This document shows positions 53,554-64,000 of a DNA stretch of 64,000 nucleotides, in pieces. The DNA lies in NCBI RefSeq assembly GCF_963675165.1, contig NC_087384.1, positions 4,705,182 through 4,769,181 of the forward strand. The letters are read 5' to 3'. This DNA is from Halichondria panicea (Eukaryota > Porifera > Demospongiae > Suberitida > Halichondriidae). A program made the translations under genes and the position numbers. The notes under the pieces are model-generated. The model saw only the letters and a program-made list of their open reading frames with translations, made no database searches and had not been told where the DNA came from. The stretch's first letter is position 1, and each line of letters begins with the position of its first letter.

Positions 53554-55692
53554 CAAGCGAGTAAATTTGTGTGTGTGGGTGCGCATGCTACGTGTTGCGT
53601 GTTATGTACATAACAATTCTCAAGTTCAACTCTAGTATGCTTGGCAATGCCTAGACGGTACATAAGTGAAACTAATTAACCAAAAAATAGCTCAGGCCTC
53701 AACAACACTATAACAAAGGGGTACGCATGCATATGTAGTATAATGGAATGGTTAAAATACAATGTAGATACAATGTTCAGTAGACATCAACTGGACAGGT
53801 CCACACTATTCATATGTACGGGTAGGTTTTCTAGATCTCTGAAGTGAAGCTTTTGTCCGTAGGAATTTTCATACGAAAGCATGAACAATCCAATCCAATA
53901 TAGGCATGACTCTTTGTGCACACCAATAGTCTAAGACCTTTTACTCCTTCTTACCCAATATGCTGAGAAGTATACACCGAGGGTCTTCCCTCTGAGGTGT
54001 TCGGTATCCACTTCCTTTCCTTTTATGCCCTTACAAAACTTCCCTTTGACAACCTCAAGGAAAGGACCGGGTATCCATGGAAACTTTTTACCGGAATCAT
54101 CTTCTACGATGACACTGCGGCCATCGGATGTGATGAGCTTCCCATTGGCAGCATTCACCATTGCCAATGTCGGGATACCAGAAACCTTGAATTTTCTTGA
54201 CAGATCATTCTAATAAATAAATAATCATATGATGTGCTATTAGTGACTGGAGAGTGTACAGCAATTAATCCCGTATCAAATCCGGTCCAGTAATTGCTCG
54301 CCGTCATTGACAGCGTGCAATTACCTGTCAAGTAATTGCACGCTGTCAATGACAACGTATTGTTTTTGAATAACGACCACGGCTAAAAATGTGCAAAGAA
54401 CTTCATCATGCACTATTAGACATGTTTACTCGTGCAATAAGGGATTAATAGCACTTATAACAATCACTGGAAAGGTTAATAGCACTCGGCTAATTATGTG
54501 CGTGCATGAGAGGGTGGGGCGTGTTCAGGGTAGAGGGTAAATGTATATGAAATGCTTTATACGAATTTTTTGTTTTAAAAGATAATTGTGACTCAAGTAT
54601 TCACTGTATAATTATATTTATTGTAATAATTAATTTCATATACATACAGGTACATGTACTATAACCAACATTTTATACCCTCAAAATATACACGTACACA
54701 CTATACGGTATATCCAATAGGCAATTACATGTACACGTATTTATAGCAATGAAAGTTGGCTGAAAGTTTGAGATCAATGAGCAGGACTTTTAGAATGCCG
54801 GTATTAGAGACTACATGACGTACATGTAATAACGTGTCAGTAAAAATGTCTGCATGATAATTATACCTTCTTCTTTCTCTCTGCATAGGGAAGGGCAAGC
54901 CAAGGCATGTCTTTGAAATAGTCCATGAAAGATTGATCATCACGATCAGAGCTAGCGAATACAATCTCAAACTTGTCTCCATTTGGTCCATCCTTGAATT
55001 TCCGGTACCACTTGGCAAGCTGTGGAGTGAAGGCCCTATAAGAAGAAAAAAATGACAACTTATCAACTTGCAGCTAGCTAGATCTACAAACGCTTGTTGC
55101 CATAGTTAAACTTATGCACCTATCAATGTCAGTCCTCACTACCCCTCATGCGGGGTATGTCGGGGCTTAGTGGGGATTTGATTTGCATCAATATCAACTG
55201 CCCCACCTCTGGGGGCCAGATTGAAATCAAATCCCCACTTAATAACCCCCCCCCGGGATTTGACTGCACGTGTGCATGTGCTATACTTTTCTGGATATTA
55301 CTGTTGTGAGTTTATACACTGAGGAAGTCAAATTCACCACCCATACCCATACCTCAGGGTTACCGTAATCGTTCTAATTATAGAACCAGTAAAAACAATG
55401 TACGAAATTTATATGGTAGATATGGGCGTTATAAAAGAGGGCGTCCTAACCAGGCTGGTTCTATAATTAGAACGCTTACGGGTACTTGCTGAATCAAAAC
55501 CCCACTATTCCCCGCATGGGGGGGGTAGTGGAGACTGGCATTGATAGGTGCATTGTACCTGCAGGGAGGGCACCAGTGAGCAGAGAAGTAGACAGCCACC
55601 ACCTTCCCCTCGCCCTCCAGAGTACTCACAGCCACCTCCTCCACTTTATCATCTACTAACCGTATAACTACATCTCCCAGCCACTTGTTCAT
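49421..55692 (-). CDS. Nucleoredoxin-like protein A, seven exons (~419 aa)
   Basis: Exons in gene order: 55559-55692, 54867-55035, 53955-54209, 53304-53508, 52594-52682, 52041-52346 and 49421-49522. The product has the nucleoredoxin layout. A first thioredoxin-like fold has FSAHWCPPCR (residues ~35-45). A second has AYWCGPCRSFTPQL, with cis-Pro loop GIPTLVM. A third, partial Trx-like domain without CxxC (YPWYPEPVRQLTG, ...MFYVTGSDIDDEDD) and a tail VFVEGFLNQSI follow. Nucleoredoxins are cytosolic/nuclear disulfide oxidoreductases that regulate signalling proteins; the substrate here is unknown. The gene is a tandem paralogue of the one at 57883-60945. Intron 6 is large (49.5-52.0 kb) and contains repeats. 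The 3' splice site of exon 4 is formed by a (CA)n microsatellite. Confidence 0.88.
49855..50064. mobile_element. Palindromic MITE in intron 6 of nucleoredoxin-like gene A
   Basis: The ends are TACCGTATAGCGGGTAATTTTC and GAAAATTACCCGCTATACGGTA. The interior 'gaagcgaccttgcctacc' block matches the copy at 15291-15490. A degenerate half copy lies at about 50805-50990. Confidence 0.85.
51654..51765. repeat. Inverted repeat around a GC-rich loop
   Basis: The left arm (about 51654-51695, with 'gactggttgcctagtaatta') pairs with the right arm (about 51722-51765) across a 'cctcgggctgcgccctcgg' loop. It could be a small foldback element or the residue of a larger one. A second imperfect inverted repeat ('gtacgtacatgtagtaac') follows at about 51915-51982. 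Confidence 0.65.
53511..53551. repeat. (GT)n microsatellite forming a 3' splice site (gene A)
   Basis: About 20 GT units on the plus strand read as (CA)n on the coding strand and end directly at the CAG acceptor of exon 4 of nucleoredoxin-like gene A (first exon base at 53508). The usual pyrimidine tract is therefore replaced by alternating CA. Confidence 0.9.
54225..54390. repeat. Repeat with 'aattgcac..tcaatgac' hairpin, copy 2
   Basis: Reverse complement of 11620-11805, in intron 2 of nucleoredoxin-like gene A. This copy carries the hairpin blocks 'gtaattgc.cgc.gtcattgac' more than once. Confidence 0.7.
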
Positions 55693-55891
55693 GATGTTAG
55701 GACCTTTTCAGAAGAGTAGATAGTATAGAATTTAAACACCTTTCGGTTGTTTGGAAAAGAGTGCTGACATCCGCATGTGCTTTATTTGGATTTCAAATAA
55801 GTCAAAAATGTACATGTGTAGACTTACTCACTAATAAACTATCCTTCTAGGCTTGTTTGTGCAGAACATGAGGTAGCTGCAGAAATTGAAA
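55693..55891. promoter_or_regulatory. Likely bidirectional promoter
   Basis: Only 199 bp separate the start codon of nucleoredoxin-like gene A (minus, 55692) from that of the SNAPC5-like gene (plus, 55892), so the two probably share a divergent promoter. No TATA box is obvious. The assignment is positional. Confidence 0.5.
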
Positions 55892-57566
55892 ATGAGCAGG
55901 CAAAAAAATAGAGGGTCTGAAGTGGCAGCTGAGGAAGTAAAAGACTTGTTGGATAAAGAGCAGCTCTGTCTTCTGAAAGCAAAGGCAATGATCCAGCAAC
56001 AAATGAAAGTGCTTCAGGTAGATATTTCCCAGCTCTTTGATTACAATGATGTTTATATTTAATAATCTATCACAACAATTATTTTGTGATTTTTGTCGTA
56101 TATAAACATGATAGATCTTGTATGCACCTCCGTGCAGGCAGAAGCAGCTACGATACAGAGGCTGATCAGTGTGCAGGAGCAGCCCAGGTCATCTGACGGA
56201 GAGACTGTTGTCCCTGTAACTCAGGGAATAGACCAAGACCCTCCCTCAAAAGGACTGCCACAACTCAACCTGGCCGTCATCAATGAGCCAAAACATGGGT
56301 AAGGGTTTGTAGATTCTATTGTATATACCGTATAGCTAGCCTCCTTCACCGGCCTTCATAGGAAAGAAGGCCTGCTATCAACTGCTTGCGCATGCGCCAA
56401 ATTATTGGATATTTTTTCCCGTAAAATTTCCTATAATACTGGATACATCAGAGAAAATATCCTAAAAGTCATACACAGAGCTATATAGCTAGCTAGCTAG
56501 AGACAGAGCTGTGTAGGTTTGTTGTACTGCTATTTTCTTCTGGTAGCAGTAGTAGTAGACTTTCACCAAAGTTAGTGTTAAATGGGCGTGGCCTGTCCAT
56601 ATAGGCTCTTGTCAGCCGTCACTCCGTTCAGACGATCGTCATCCACACTTTTGCAAGCTGTGAGTCTTTTGTTAACATAGCAGGCTAAGGGTAGCTATCA
56701 GAGAATGCTATCCGATGGGCTAGAAACCTTCAATCGAACTTTCTATCTACTTCCTTCAATCCACTTCCTTTCGTTGTGATGTCATAGTTTTACTGAGTAT
56801 ATACGATGTTATCCAAAGCCCCCAGATACCGGGGGGATATTAGCGCATGCGCAAGCAGTCGATACCAGGCCCACTTCCCTAAGTGAAGAAGTGGGAAGTG
56901 CGGCCTGGGATCGAGGCTACCGTATAGCAGGTCTATTTCGAGAGTATAAACTTTGCGGAAGTTTGAAGTGTCCTTTATTCAGAGGTTCTAAATACAGTGG
57001 AACCTCTGAATAAAGGACACTTTGGGAGCAGAGATGTTGTACTCTTTTCGGAGGTTGTCCTCTAATGCATGGGAGGCTCATTCAATTTATAGCCATATCA
57101 AAGAATTATAGATAGTATGTTCATGTATGGTCTGTATGGACCCTATTTCTAGTTCAAGAAGCTAAGGAACTTAAAATTTAATTGCTGAAATCAATCATTC
57201 TTTGCAGTGTATGATCAATAACATTACAAACAACCTCACCATAATTATTGGACATACAATGTGGGTGTGGTTTCCTGTTTGTCCGTTATAAGAGGTAGTT
57301 TTGCACAGAATTGGTCAGTTGGGAGCACGAAGCTTGCCCTCTGTCCGCTTGTGGGAGGTTGCTTCTGTGCATGTACTTAGATAGTGATTTCAATTCGTAC
57401 CATAGCTAGTGTCCTTTTATAGAAGTTGTCTTCTAGTGGGAGGTATACCCGCAGCAGCCGCCCGCTGTACAGTAAATTAAATTAAATGTTTGTTTCATCA
57501 CATTGCTTCATTGTGTGTAGCGGTGATGGAGAAATGGAGACTGACTCTGAGAGTGGGGATGACTGA
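55892..57566 (+). CDS. SNAPC5: SNAPC5-like small coiled-coil protein, three exons (~110 aa)
   Basis: The exons 55892-56017, 56138-56298 and 57521-57566 join in phase. The N-terminal half is a coiled coil (DLLDKEQLCLLKAKAMIQQQ, then AEAATIQRLISVQEQ) and the C-terminus is acidic (METDSESGDD). Human SNAPC5, the ~98-residue subunit of the snRNA-activating protein complex, has the same size, an N-terminal leucine-rich helix of similar spacing ending near an IS, and an acidic tail. That is the basis of the call; short coiled coils make it tentative. If correct, it acts in the nucleus in transcription of small nuclear RNA genes. It is head-to-head with nucleoredoxin-like gene A. An ATG six codons upstream is followed at once by a stop and is not used. 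Confidence 0.55.
56299..57520. other. Intron 2 of the SNAPC5-like gene: nested repeats
   Basis: An outer inverted repeat is suggested by 'gcctccttcaccggccttcatagg' near 56338 and 'aagtgcggcctgggatcgaggctacc' near 56893. It is followed by a half copy of the ACCGTATAGAGGG MITE at 56921-56960 and a pogo-like element from about 56996 ('acagtggaacctctgaataaaggacac') to about 57470 ('tgtccttttatagaag'...'ctgtacagta'). No exon is recognised. Confidence 0.5.
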
Positions 57567-57882
57567 ACACAATTTCACTAGAAGACCCAGAGTGCTGAAT
57601 TGTAACACGTAACTTGGACTTCATTCTCAATCCATCAAATTTCATAATTATATATTATTATAATTATATGGCCAGTTGTTTGTCTTCATCCTGTCAGGTC
57701 ATAATTATAGTCATAATAATATTATTATTATTATATATTATACAATAACATGCAATCTAATTTTGAACATGCAACTAGCTAGATGTAACAACAAACAACA
57801 TATAATAATTATAGTCAATAAGGAATGTACTATATAACACTGCAGTACAATAATAATTATGTAGTTCGTCTCTGTTCAATCA

Positions 57883-59810
57883 TCAATGTCTGAGCCCCCT
57901 TCCCTTGAGGGTCTTATTGAGAAATCCCTCCACAAAACTTCTTATTTTTCCAGTGTCCACGTCAGTATCGCTACTCTCATACACCTGCAGTTGAATACAC
58001 AATAACAGCATGCACAGTAAATACCCTGGACCCTCTGAACAACGGACACTCACTGCTACAAATGGCAGTACATTTACTCCCAAAATGTTAAGTAGGTCAC
58101 AAACAACAGCAGTACAGACTGTATAATTACGCAGCTTTTAATTTACATTGCTATACCGTACACGAACTGCTATATAACAATACATGTAGTGTAGACTACT
58201 GTTCATGTGCACACTACTCTCACCTTCTGGGTTGGTATATCCACAATGGCCAGTTCTGTGTTTGAAGTGATACTGGCAAACTGCTTCAGAGAGTTAGCGA
58301 TTCCCTCGTCATCGTCTACATCGTTCCCAGTCACGTAAAACACCATTGCCTGTGTCTCCTCTGCATCCTTCCACTTCTTAATCCACTCATCAGCAACCGG
58401 CTTCATAACCTCCGTCAAGTCTTTGCCACTTTTCTTGTCATTGAACCAAATGAGAGCAGGGCTGTCATTGATGTCCCCAGCTGTCGCTCCAGTGAGCTGA
58501 TTTATTGGTTTAGGGTACCATGGAAACTCCTGTACACATTGAAAAGTATAATTACTGCGGCAAAGATACATGTACAGTACTACAATATGGTGTGTACATG
58601 TATACCGTATTTTACCGAGATTACGCCAACCCTATTTGCATGCTACAAAGCAGCTACAGGTGGGATGGGCTTAATTTCGAAAACTTGAAATTAAACCCAC
58701 CAAGATGTTTGCCTCGAAATTACGCCCACTCATCAAGAAACTACAGTGTACATGTAAGTATTTTCTGTCTGCGTCTGAGGCTTGCCAGCTCTTGAAATAC
58801 AATGAACACATCAATATACAACAATGGTGTAATGCATGGATAAAGTAGCTAGGTACATGTATGAAGAAAAGTATACAAGTCAAGATTCTGTATCAGAAGG
58901 TTGTTCCTTGTCATTGTCAGAGTCTTCAACAGAGATTCAGAGACCTTGTCTTTTATACTTGCAATAGGAGCAATAATTATTATGTCTAGCTATCTTCCAA
59001 GCTAACCAGCTTACACTAAACTACAACTGCTCACTGACAAATGCATCACTTCCTGCATGGTGGGCATATTCTCGAGGCAATTAGCCTATGCAGGAACTTT
59101 TACTCAAAAGTGGGGGTGGGCGTAATCTCGGTAGAGTATGGTATGTTGAATTTGTAAACATGCGCACAGTACAAATACCTATTGATGCATGAACGATACA
59201 GAATGTATTAATTAATTACTGTTTCCATGTACTGACAATGTAAAGTTTCCAATGGCAGGGTCATCCCTATTGCGCTACATGTAAATTAGGATATGCACGT
59301 ACCTTTCCTTCTGGGTCACTCGATATAGCAGCACGTCCACTGGAGGTGATTGTCTGCTTGTTCTCGTCCAATATCACCAGAGTTGGAATGCCTAGATTTC
59401 ACAAAGAAAGGTTCTATGTATGCTATAACTGAGGCATTTTGCACCAGAGGTTCTTGATTCATAGGTCAAGGTATGTGTGTATAATAGATCTTAGTACATG
59501 CATATTTTCGAGGAACAGGGAAGCAAACAGCTGAACAGTCAGTTACAGCACTAGTCTTACCTAAGCAGCTTAGCCTTAAAGATTGAAAATGGACAGTACA
59601 GCTTACCTGAAACATCAAACATTCTAGAAAGGGTCTTCTTTCTGGGGTCACCATGGGGTATACTAATCCAGGGCATTTCGCCATAGTACTCCATGAAAGA
59701 ATCCTCGTCCCTGTCTGAGCTGACGAATATGATCTCAAACTTCTTTCCATCCTCTTTCAGCTTGTTATAGGTCTTAACTAGCTGAGGAGTAAAGCCTCTG
59801 CATGGCCCAC

Positions 59811-59872
<62 letters not shown>

Positions 59873-60945
59873 TGCTATAAAAGGCTCTAGCATTGTCAAG
59901 TCATCCCCAATAACCATAATTATGACTATCGTTAATTACTATCATTACACAGGCAACTCCCTCAAGAGTTGTAAAAGAATTCATTGCTCTATGATCCCCG
60001 CGTATACACCTGTCATGACACCAGTCTGCCCACTGTACAAACACTGTGCAATGAATGAAATTCGAGCCTAAGCCACATTATGTGTACGTGTGTGTACAGA
60101 GTGTAGCAGTCTTAGCAGTACACACTTACCCAATGTGCTGAGAAGTAGAGACCAATTATCTTTTCCTTTATGAATTCACCAAGTCCTTCAACATCCTTCT
60201 CTACTTCCTTCCCGTTCTTTTTATAGAACTTCCCTTCAACAACCTCGAGGAAAGGTTTGGGGGTCCACGGAAAGTCTTTCCCCTCCGCGTCATCAGTGAC
60301 GATAGCGCGGCCATCGGATGTTATCAGCTTCCCATTGGCAGCATTCAACATCACCAGTGTAGGGATACCAGAAACCTTGAACTGCGTAGACAATTGAGCC
60401 TAGGGTGTGCATAAAGAGATACAGGAGATCACTTTATAGGTATTCAAACATTCAGTTGAGTGGATGTAAAGGGCTGTATGTAACACAAAATTAACGTAAA
60501 TATCTACTAAGTAGCTAGAGTAGATTTATCTATTAGCACGGAAAATTGCAAATTGCCTGACCTTCTTTTCTCTTTCCACGAAGGGAAGGGCAAGCCAGGG
60601 CATCTCGTTGAAATACTCCTTAAAAGATGCATCGTCTCTATCAGAGCTGACAAAAACAATCTCAAACTTGTCTCCATTTGGTCCCTTCTTGAAGCCTTTG
60701 TACCACGTGGCAAGCTGAGGAGTGAAACTCCTACAAAAGAAAGTGACAACTTAAATATTACGATTAGCAGCTATAAATTAATGCTTGTTGCAGCTAGCTA
60801 GCTAGCTATGACATACATACCTGCAGGGTGGGCACCAGTGAGCAGAGAAGTAGAGGGCTACCACCTTCCCCTCGCCCTCCAGAGTACTCACAGCCACCTC
60901 ATCCCCATTACCACGGATAATAGTATCTCCTAGAAGCTTGTTCAT
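57883..60945 (-). CDS. Nucleoredoxin-like protein B, seven exons (~421 aa)
   Basis: Exons in gene order: 60821-60945, 60562-60730, 60130-60399, 59607-59811, 59303-59391, 58224-58529 and 57883-57984. Exons 2, 4, 5, 6 and 7 have exactly the same lengths as in gene A (169, 205, 89, 306 and 102 nt). Exons 1 and 3 differ by 9 and 15 nt. The domains are a first Trx fold with FSAHWCPPCR, a second with SAHWCGPCRGFTPQL and GIPTLVI, and a third without CxxC (FPWYPKPINQLTG, ...FYVTGNDVDDDEG), then VEGFLNKTLKGRGLRH. Both CxxC centres are intact, so the protein is predicted to be a working thiol-disulfide oxidoreductase. It is a tandem duplicate of gene A, more compact. The exon 4 acceptor is again made by (CA)n. 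Confidence 0.9.
58603..59143. mobile_element. TIR element with TACCGTATTTTACCGAGATTACGCC ends
   Basis: The left end reads TACCGTATTTTACCGAGATT and the right end AATCTCGGTAGAGTATGGTA, imperfect inverted repeats extending into 'acgcc'/'ggcgt'. About 540 bp in intron 5 of nucleoredoxin-like gene B. A second mirrored block 'aaattaagcccacc' occurs inside. Non-coding. Confidence 0.7.
59813..59868. repeat. (GT)n microsatellite forming a 3' splice site (gene B)
   Basis: About 28 GT units on the plus strand, read as (CA)n on the coding strand, run into the CAG acceptor of exon 4 (first exon base at 59811). This is the same position as in gene A. Confidence 0.9.
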
Positions 60946-61291
60946 GTTTGCAGGGTCTCCTTGTTACGCTTTGAGTTAATTGTTTGAGTTGTGCAGATTC
61001 GATATTCAGCTGACCTTTTGGTTTTTGAGGTCCTGGCAACCGGAAGCAGCTTATCATACCACCGGAGATCAGAGGAGGTACCGGAGATTTGGTCATTCAT
61101 GCCCACTCAGCAATAAATTAACTCTAACTCACTTCGCACATTGTTGTATCCTACAGCACTCCTGGCTACATACATACATCTGCTACAAAACCATTCATCC
61201 TTGTCAATTTTCTCACTCAATTTTCCCACTAAAAATAAACCTGTATCGTTTCACATGGGAGATAACAACAAAAAAGAGAAACAAAATGTAA

Positions 61292-63955
61292 CTATGTGTT
61301 CATGGGAGGCACTGGTGTGATTCCAATCTCACTACACAGCTTGTCCATCGAGTCCTTCATGTGCTTCAAGGAGAGCATCTGCACAGGGTTGCATGGTGAA
61401 GTGTACATAATTATGACACTGGGTTACAGAGTGACACTATACACAACTCTTCAGTGATCAGGTTTTACTTGTCATGCATTACATGTATACGTGAGATGAA
61501 AAAAGCTAGTTGAGCACAAAATGTGGAGAATGGTTATTACGATCAGTATAATTTTTTTATGCGTACTGAACCCCACCCCTCACATACGTAACTAAGGTTA
61601 CAGTATGCATGAGTGCTGACTGCTGAGTGTGTGTGTGTGTGTGTGTTGTGCTCACATCTTGATCAGTCAATACAGCATCGTTTATCCTGCAGACTGTCTT
61701 GATGGGGACATTGTAGAGTGTTGACAGGTAAACTTTGGATGACATTGGATACTGCAAATAGATAAAAGATTCACAGGGTCGAATAAATAAGCTCACGAGG
61801 CACATATCTGGTATTATGTACGTACATCAAAGGACAACCTCCTGTGTGTAATGAACCCAGTTTGTAATGTTTCATACGTACCTATGAAGACCACTTTTTA
61901 CAACGTTTTAGAGGCACATGCAATAACTAATTAAGTGAGTGGTTGCTACACCTTCTTTAGACTCTCATGTATGAGTACAGTACTGACCTTGTGAGCAATG
62001 ACTCTGTCTGTGATGGACACCTGCTGCTGCACTTTGTCTCTCTTCTCCCCCTCCGTCTGACCAGACAACCAACTCACCACCCACGGGTAGAAATTGGCCG
62101 TCACACCACTAAACCCGCTGCAAGGAGGTGATCAATGGGTCATACGTATGTAAAACACACAATCCTTAAAGAAGAGTGCAGAATGAATTAAGACAGGTAG
62201 AAGTTTCACACTACAGTAGCTAATGCCCCCGTAAAAAAAACTAACAGCTAGCAATGAGGTCATTGTGTTGCTATTAAAGCAAACAATATGATTCAGCATG
62301 ACACTATCAATTAATAGTGTGAGGAGACAATACTCCGTACAATACGAGTAGTGACTCACCCTCCTCCATTGTCTACACATGTACTGATAAACTGGGCCTT
62401 GGCAGTGAAAAACCTGAGTGGAGAACAAATGTAATAAACTGCACACACATTGCTGGCCACGTAACAAATCTATATGCTTAAACTACAATGTAGTACTCAG
62501 TACTTGAGAAAGTCGTACGTTCATGCAAAACGTTACTCAATGTGAGTACCTTGCATAAGAGCCATCCCATAAAATGATTAAGTAACTCTGGATTTTACGT
62601 ACAGTACGTACTATTTTATACTCGAGTTTTTTCTTGCATGACAGTAAAAATAATCTGATAACCCACATAAACTAAACCTTTCCATCTTACATTAAAGTAT
62701 CGATCAGTAACAAACCAGTTTTTGTTGGAGGGTTTATAATCACGTTATGTTGTCAAGGTTATAAGCGTGTAATAAAAGTCATACAGTGACAGTCCCTTCC
62801 GTGTTAATTAAATGATCAGGGCATGATTTGGTAAGGGGTTGTCGTGATATAAAACACGTATATAATAGCATAATAATCCTTGTAATATACAGCCACAAGC
62901 ACGAGGGCGAGTTGCTCTCATGCTATATCTATTACGTCTGAATGATTTTGGTAGAATGATGTGTTTTGAAAAGGATACACATGTGCATGTGGGAATAACT
63001 TCCACCAAGAGTCATTAACTTCCATACATTCCTTATTATAATAATAGTGGCTATACAATAATTATCAGAGCAGTATCAATGCAATAATGTGAGAAGTATT
63101 CGACAGAATGCCCGACCACTGATATACATACATGTACGTATAGCATCAGAGGGGTATGTACCGATTGAGTGTCAGAAAGAATTAATGTCCCTGACGGAAT
63201 ACTATCCCATGCCCAGCTAGAGAGTGGGCTATCAGATAAATTATAGACGTACAATGTACAGTATTAGGTTTCAGTGATTATTATGGAGCTAGTGACCCAC
63301 ACTAAATTTAGGATAAGGGGAAAAAACAATACACACAGTTAAAATGTGTGTCATATTGACTGGGAAAGAACCAATAGTACTACTGAATATGCTGATCAGA
63401 GGCTGCGGCTACAAATGTTTCATTTTCCTGAGAAGGCTACAATTCGACAGATTGAGGCCATTGTTCAAGAGAGGCATTTATTAAGCCCCAGCTAATTCAA
63501 CAACCTTTAGTTTGTCATCAAAAGTTATTTTCACCTGCACAAACTCGAACTCTACCATAAGAAAGTCTTTCATGTACATGTACATGTACCAGTATTGATA
63601 TGGTTGCCACGTGCAGAGACATAGCCACAAAGTTCACTGAGGCTACTATTTGAGAGCGGCTTCTATTGCACTAGCTGAAGATGGGCTGTAGGGAGGCTAC
63701 TATTTGAGTGTGACCTTCATACAAGAGCAGCCTCTGATCAAGCATATACGGTAGTTACTTTACATAAATGGTGTGTCACACAGGCTAACAATGTACACCC
63801 TATGTATAAGTGTTACTCACTTGAGTGGTGTGTTAGGCACAGACTGGGCAGCTCTGAGTTTCGAGAGCATAGTATCCACTTGGAGAGAGGTGTCTTTGTG
63901 GAACACAAACCTCCCAGTGCCTGCAACCCAGCGAATCATCTCCAGAGTAAGCCAC
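61292..63955 (-). CDS. Dihydrodipicolinate synthase / N-acetylneuraminate lyase-like protein, C-terminal part
   Basis: Five exons are visible: 63821-63955, 62360-62413, 61988-62117, 61656-61751 and 61292-61378. All are in phase, and the gene runs off the right edge. The last ~166 residues are seen. Residues FVFHKDTSLQ contain a lysine in the position of the Schiff-base lysine of the DapA/NanA family. TAKAQFISTCVDNGGGGFSGVTANFYPWVVSWL resembles the family's GxxGxxxxxxNxxP helix region, followed by a typical helical C-terminal domain. Family members are class I aldolase-type TIM barrels acting on pyruvate-derived substrates. Which substrate is used here cannot be told without the N-terminal half. 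A (TG)n tract lies in its last intron near 61626. Confidence 0.75.
62418..63820. other. Large intron of the DapA-like gene
   Basis: 62418-63380 shows nothing recognisable. At about 63385-63753 an element is bounded by an imperfect ~24-bp inverted repeat ('atatgctgatcagaggctgc' and 'gcagcctctgatcaagcatat'). It contains 'gaggctactatttgag' twice. No exon is recognised. Confidence 0.55.
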
Positions 63956-64000
63956 CTGGAATAAACAATGACACAGTTCCATTGATACAGCATACCTACA

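Noticed and set aside
53275-53586. Open frame with a His-Thr repeat tract before CGPCR
   Set aside because: It is read-through of the (CA)n intron end into exon 4 of nucleoredoxin-like gene A. A CAG acceptor and the paralogous structure show the tract is intronic.

Overview
The window is eukaryotic, and most likely from a marine sponge (demosponge) or another early-branching animal. The genes are split by GT-AG introns. They include a metazoan-type HEATR6 gene and two tandem nucleoredoxin-like genes. The AT-rich spacers are packed with short inverted-repeat transposons and microsatellites. The sponge assignment is inference: it rests on gene content, compact genes and large intronless multi-pass membrane genes of a kind I associate with sponge genomes. 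No bacterial operon, CRISPR array, rRNA or tRNA was recognised.

Layout. 1-4.6 kb is repeat-rich intergenic DNA. 4.6-40.9 kb (+) is a 20-exon HEATR6 gene, about 1020 codons by my splice model. Its large introns host other genes. Intron 7 (8.8-20.2 kb) holds two intact, intronless ~550-residue multi-pass membrane genes on the minus strand (11.86-13.51 and 17.83-19.49 kb), a decayed third copy between them (16.6-17.5 kb) and two stray C-terminal fragments. Intron 9 (22.3-32.9 kb) holds a 1273-codon intronless gene on the plus strand. It has a long secreted-type, beta-helix-like ectodomain followed by the same membrane module as the 550-residue proteins. Intron 18 (37.2-40.4 kb) holds a three-exon coiled-coil gene on the minus strand.

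42.2-47.4 kb (+) is an 11-exon gene for a ~599-residue basic/low-complexity protein with RPxSA repeats and a possible degenerate EF-hand. 48.3-48.9 kb (+) is a three-exon gene for a 149-residue protein I do not recognise. 49.4-60.9 kb (-) holds two nucleoredoxin-like genes of seven exons each, with five exon lengths identical. Between them lies a small plus-strand gene resembling SNAPC5, head-to-head with the first nucleoredoxin gene. 61.3 kb to the end (-) is the 3' part of a dihydrodipicolinate-synthase/N-acetylneuraminate-lyase-like gene whose 5' end lies beyond the window.

The most notable feature is the family of multi-pass membrane proteins nested in the HEATR6 introns. Its ectodomain architecture varies (short Cys-rich against long beta-helix-like), its membrane core is shared, the short forms carry a C-terminal EYAPLL sorting-like tail, and there is evidence of tandem duplication, decay and possible gene conversion. 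The rest of the non-coding DNA is largely non-autonomous transposons. Several can be delimited by terminal inverted repeats and target-site duplications.
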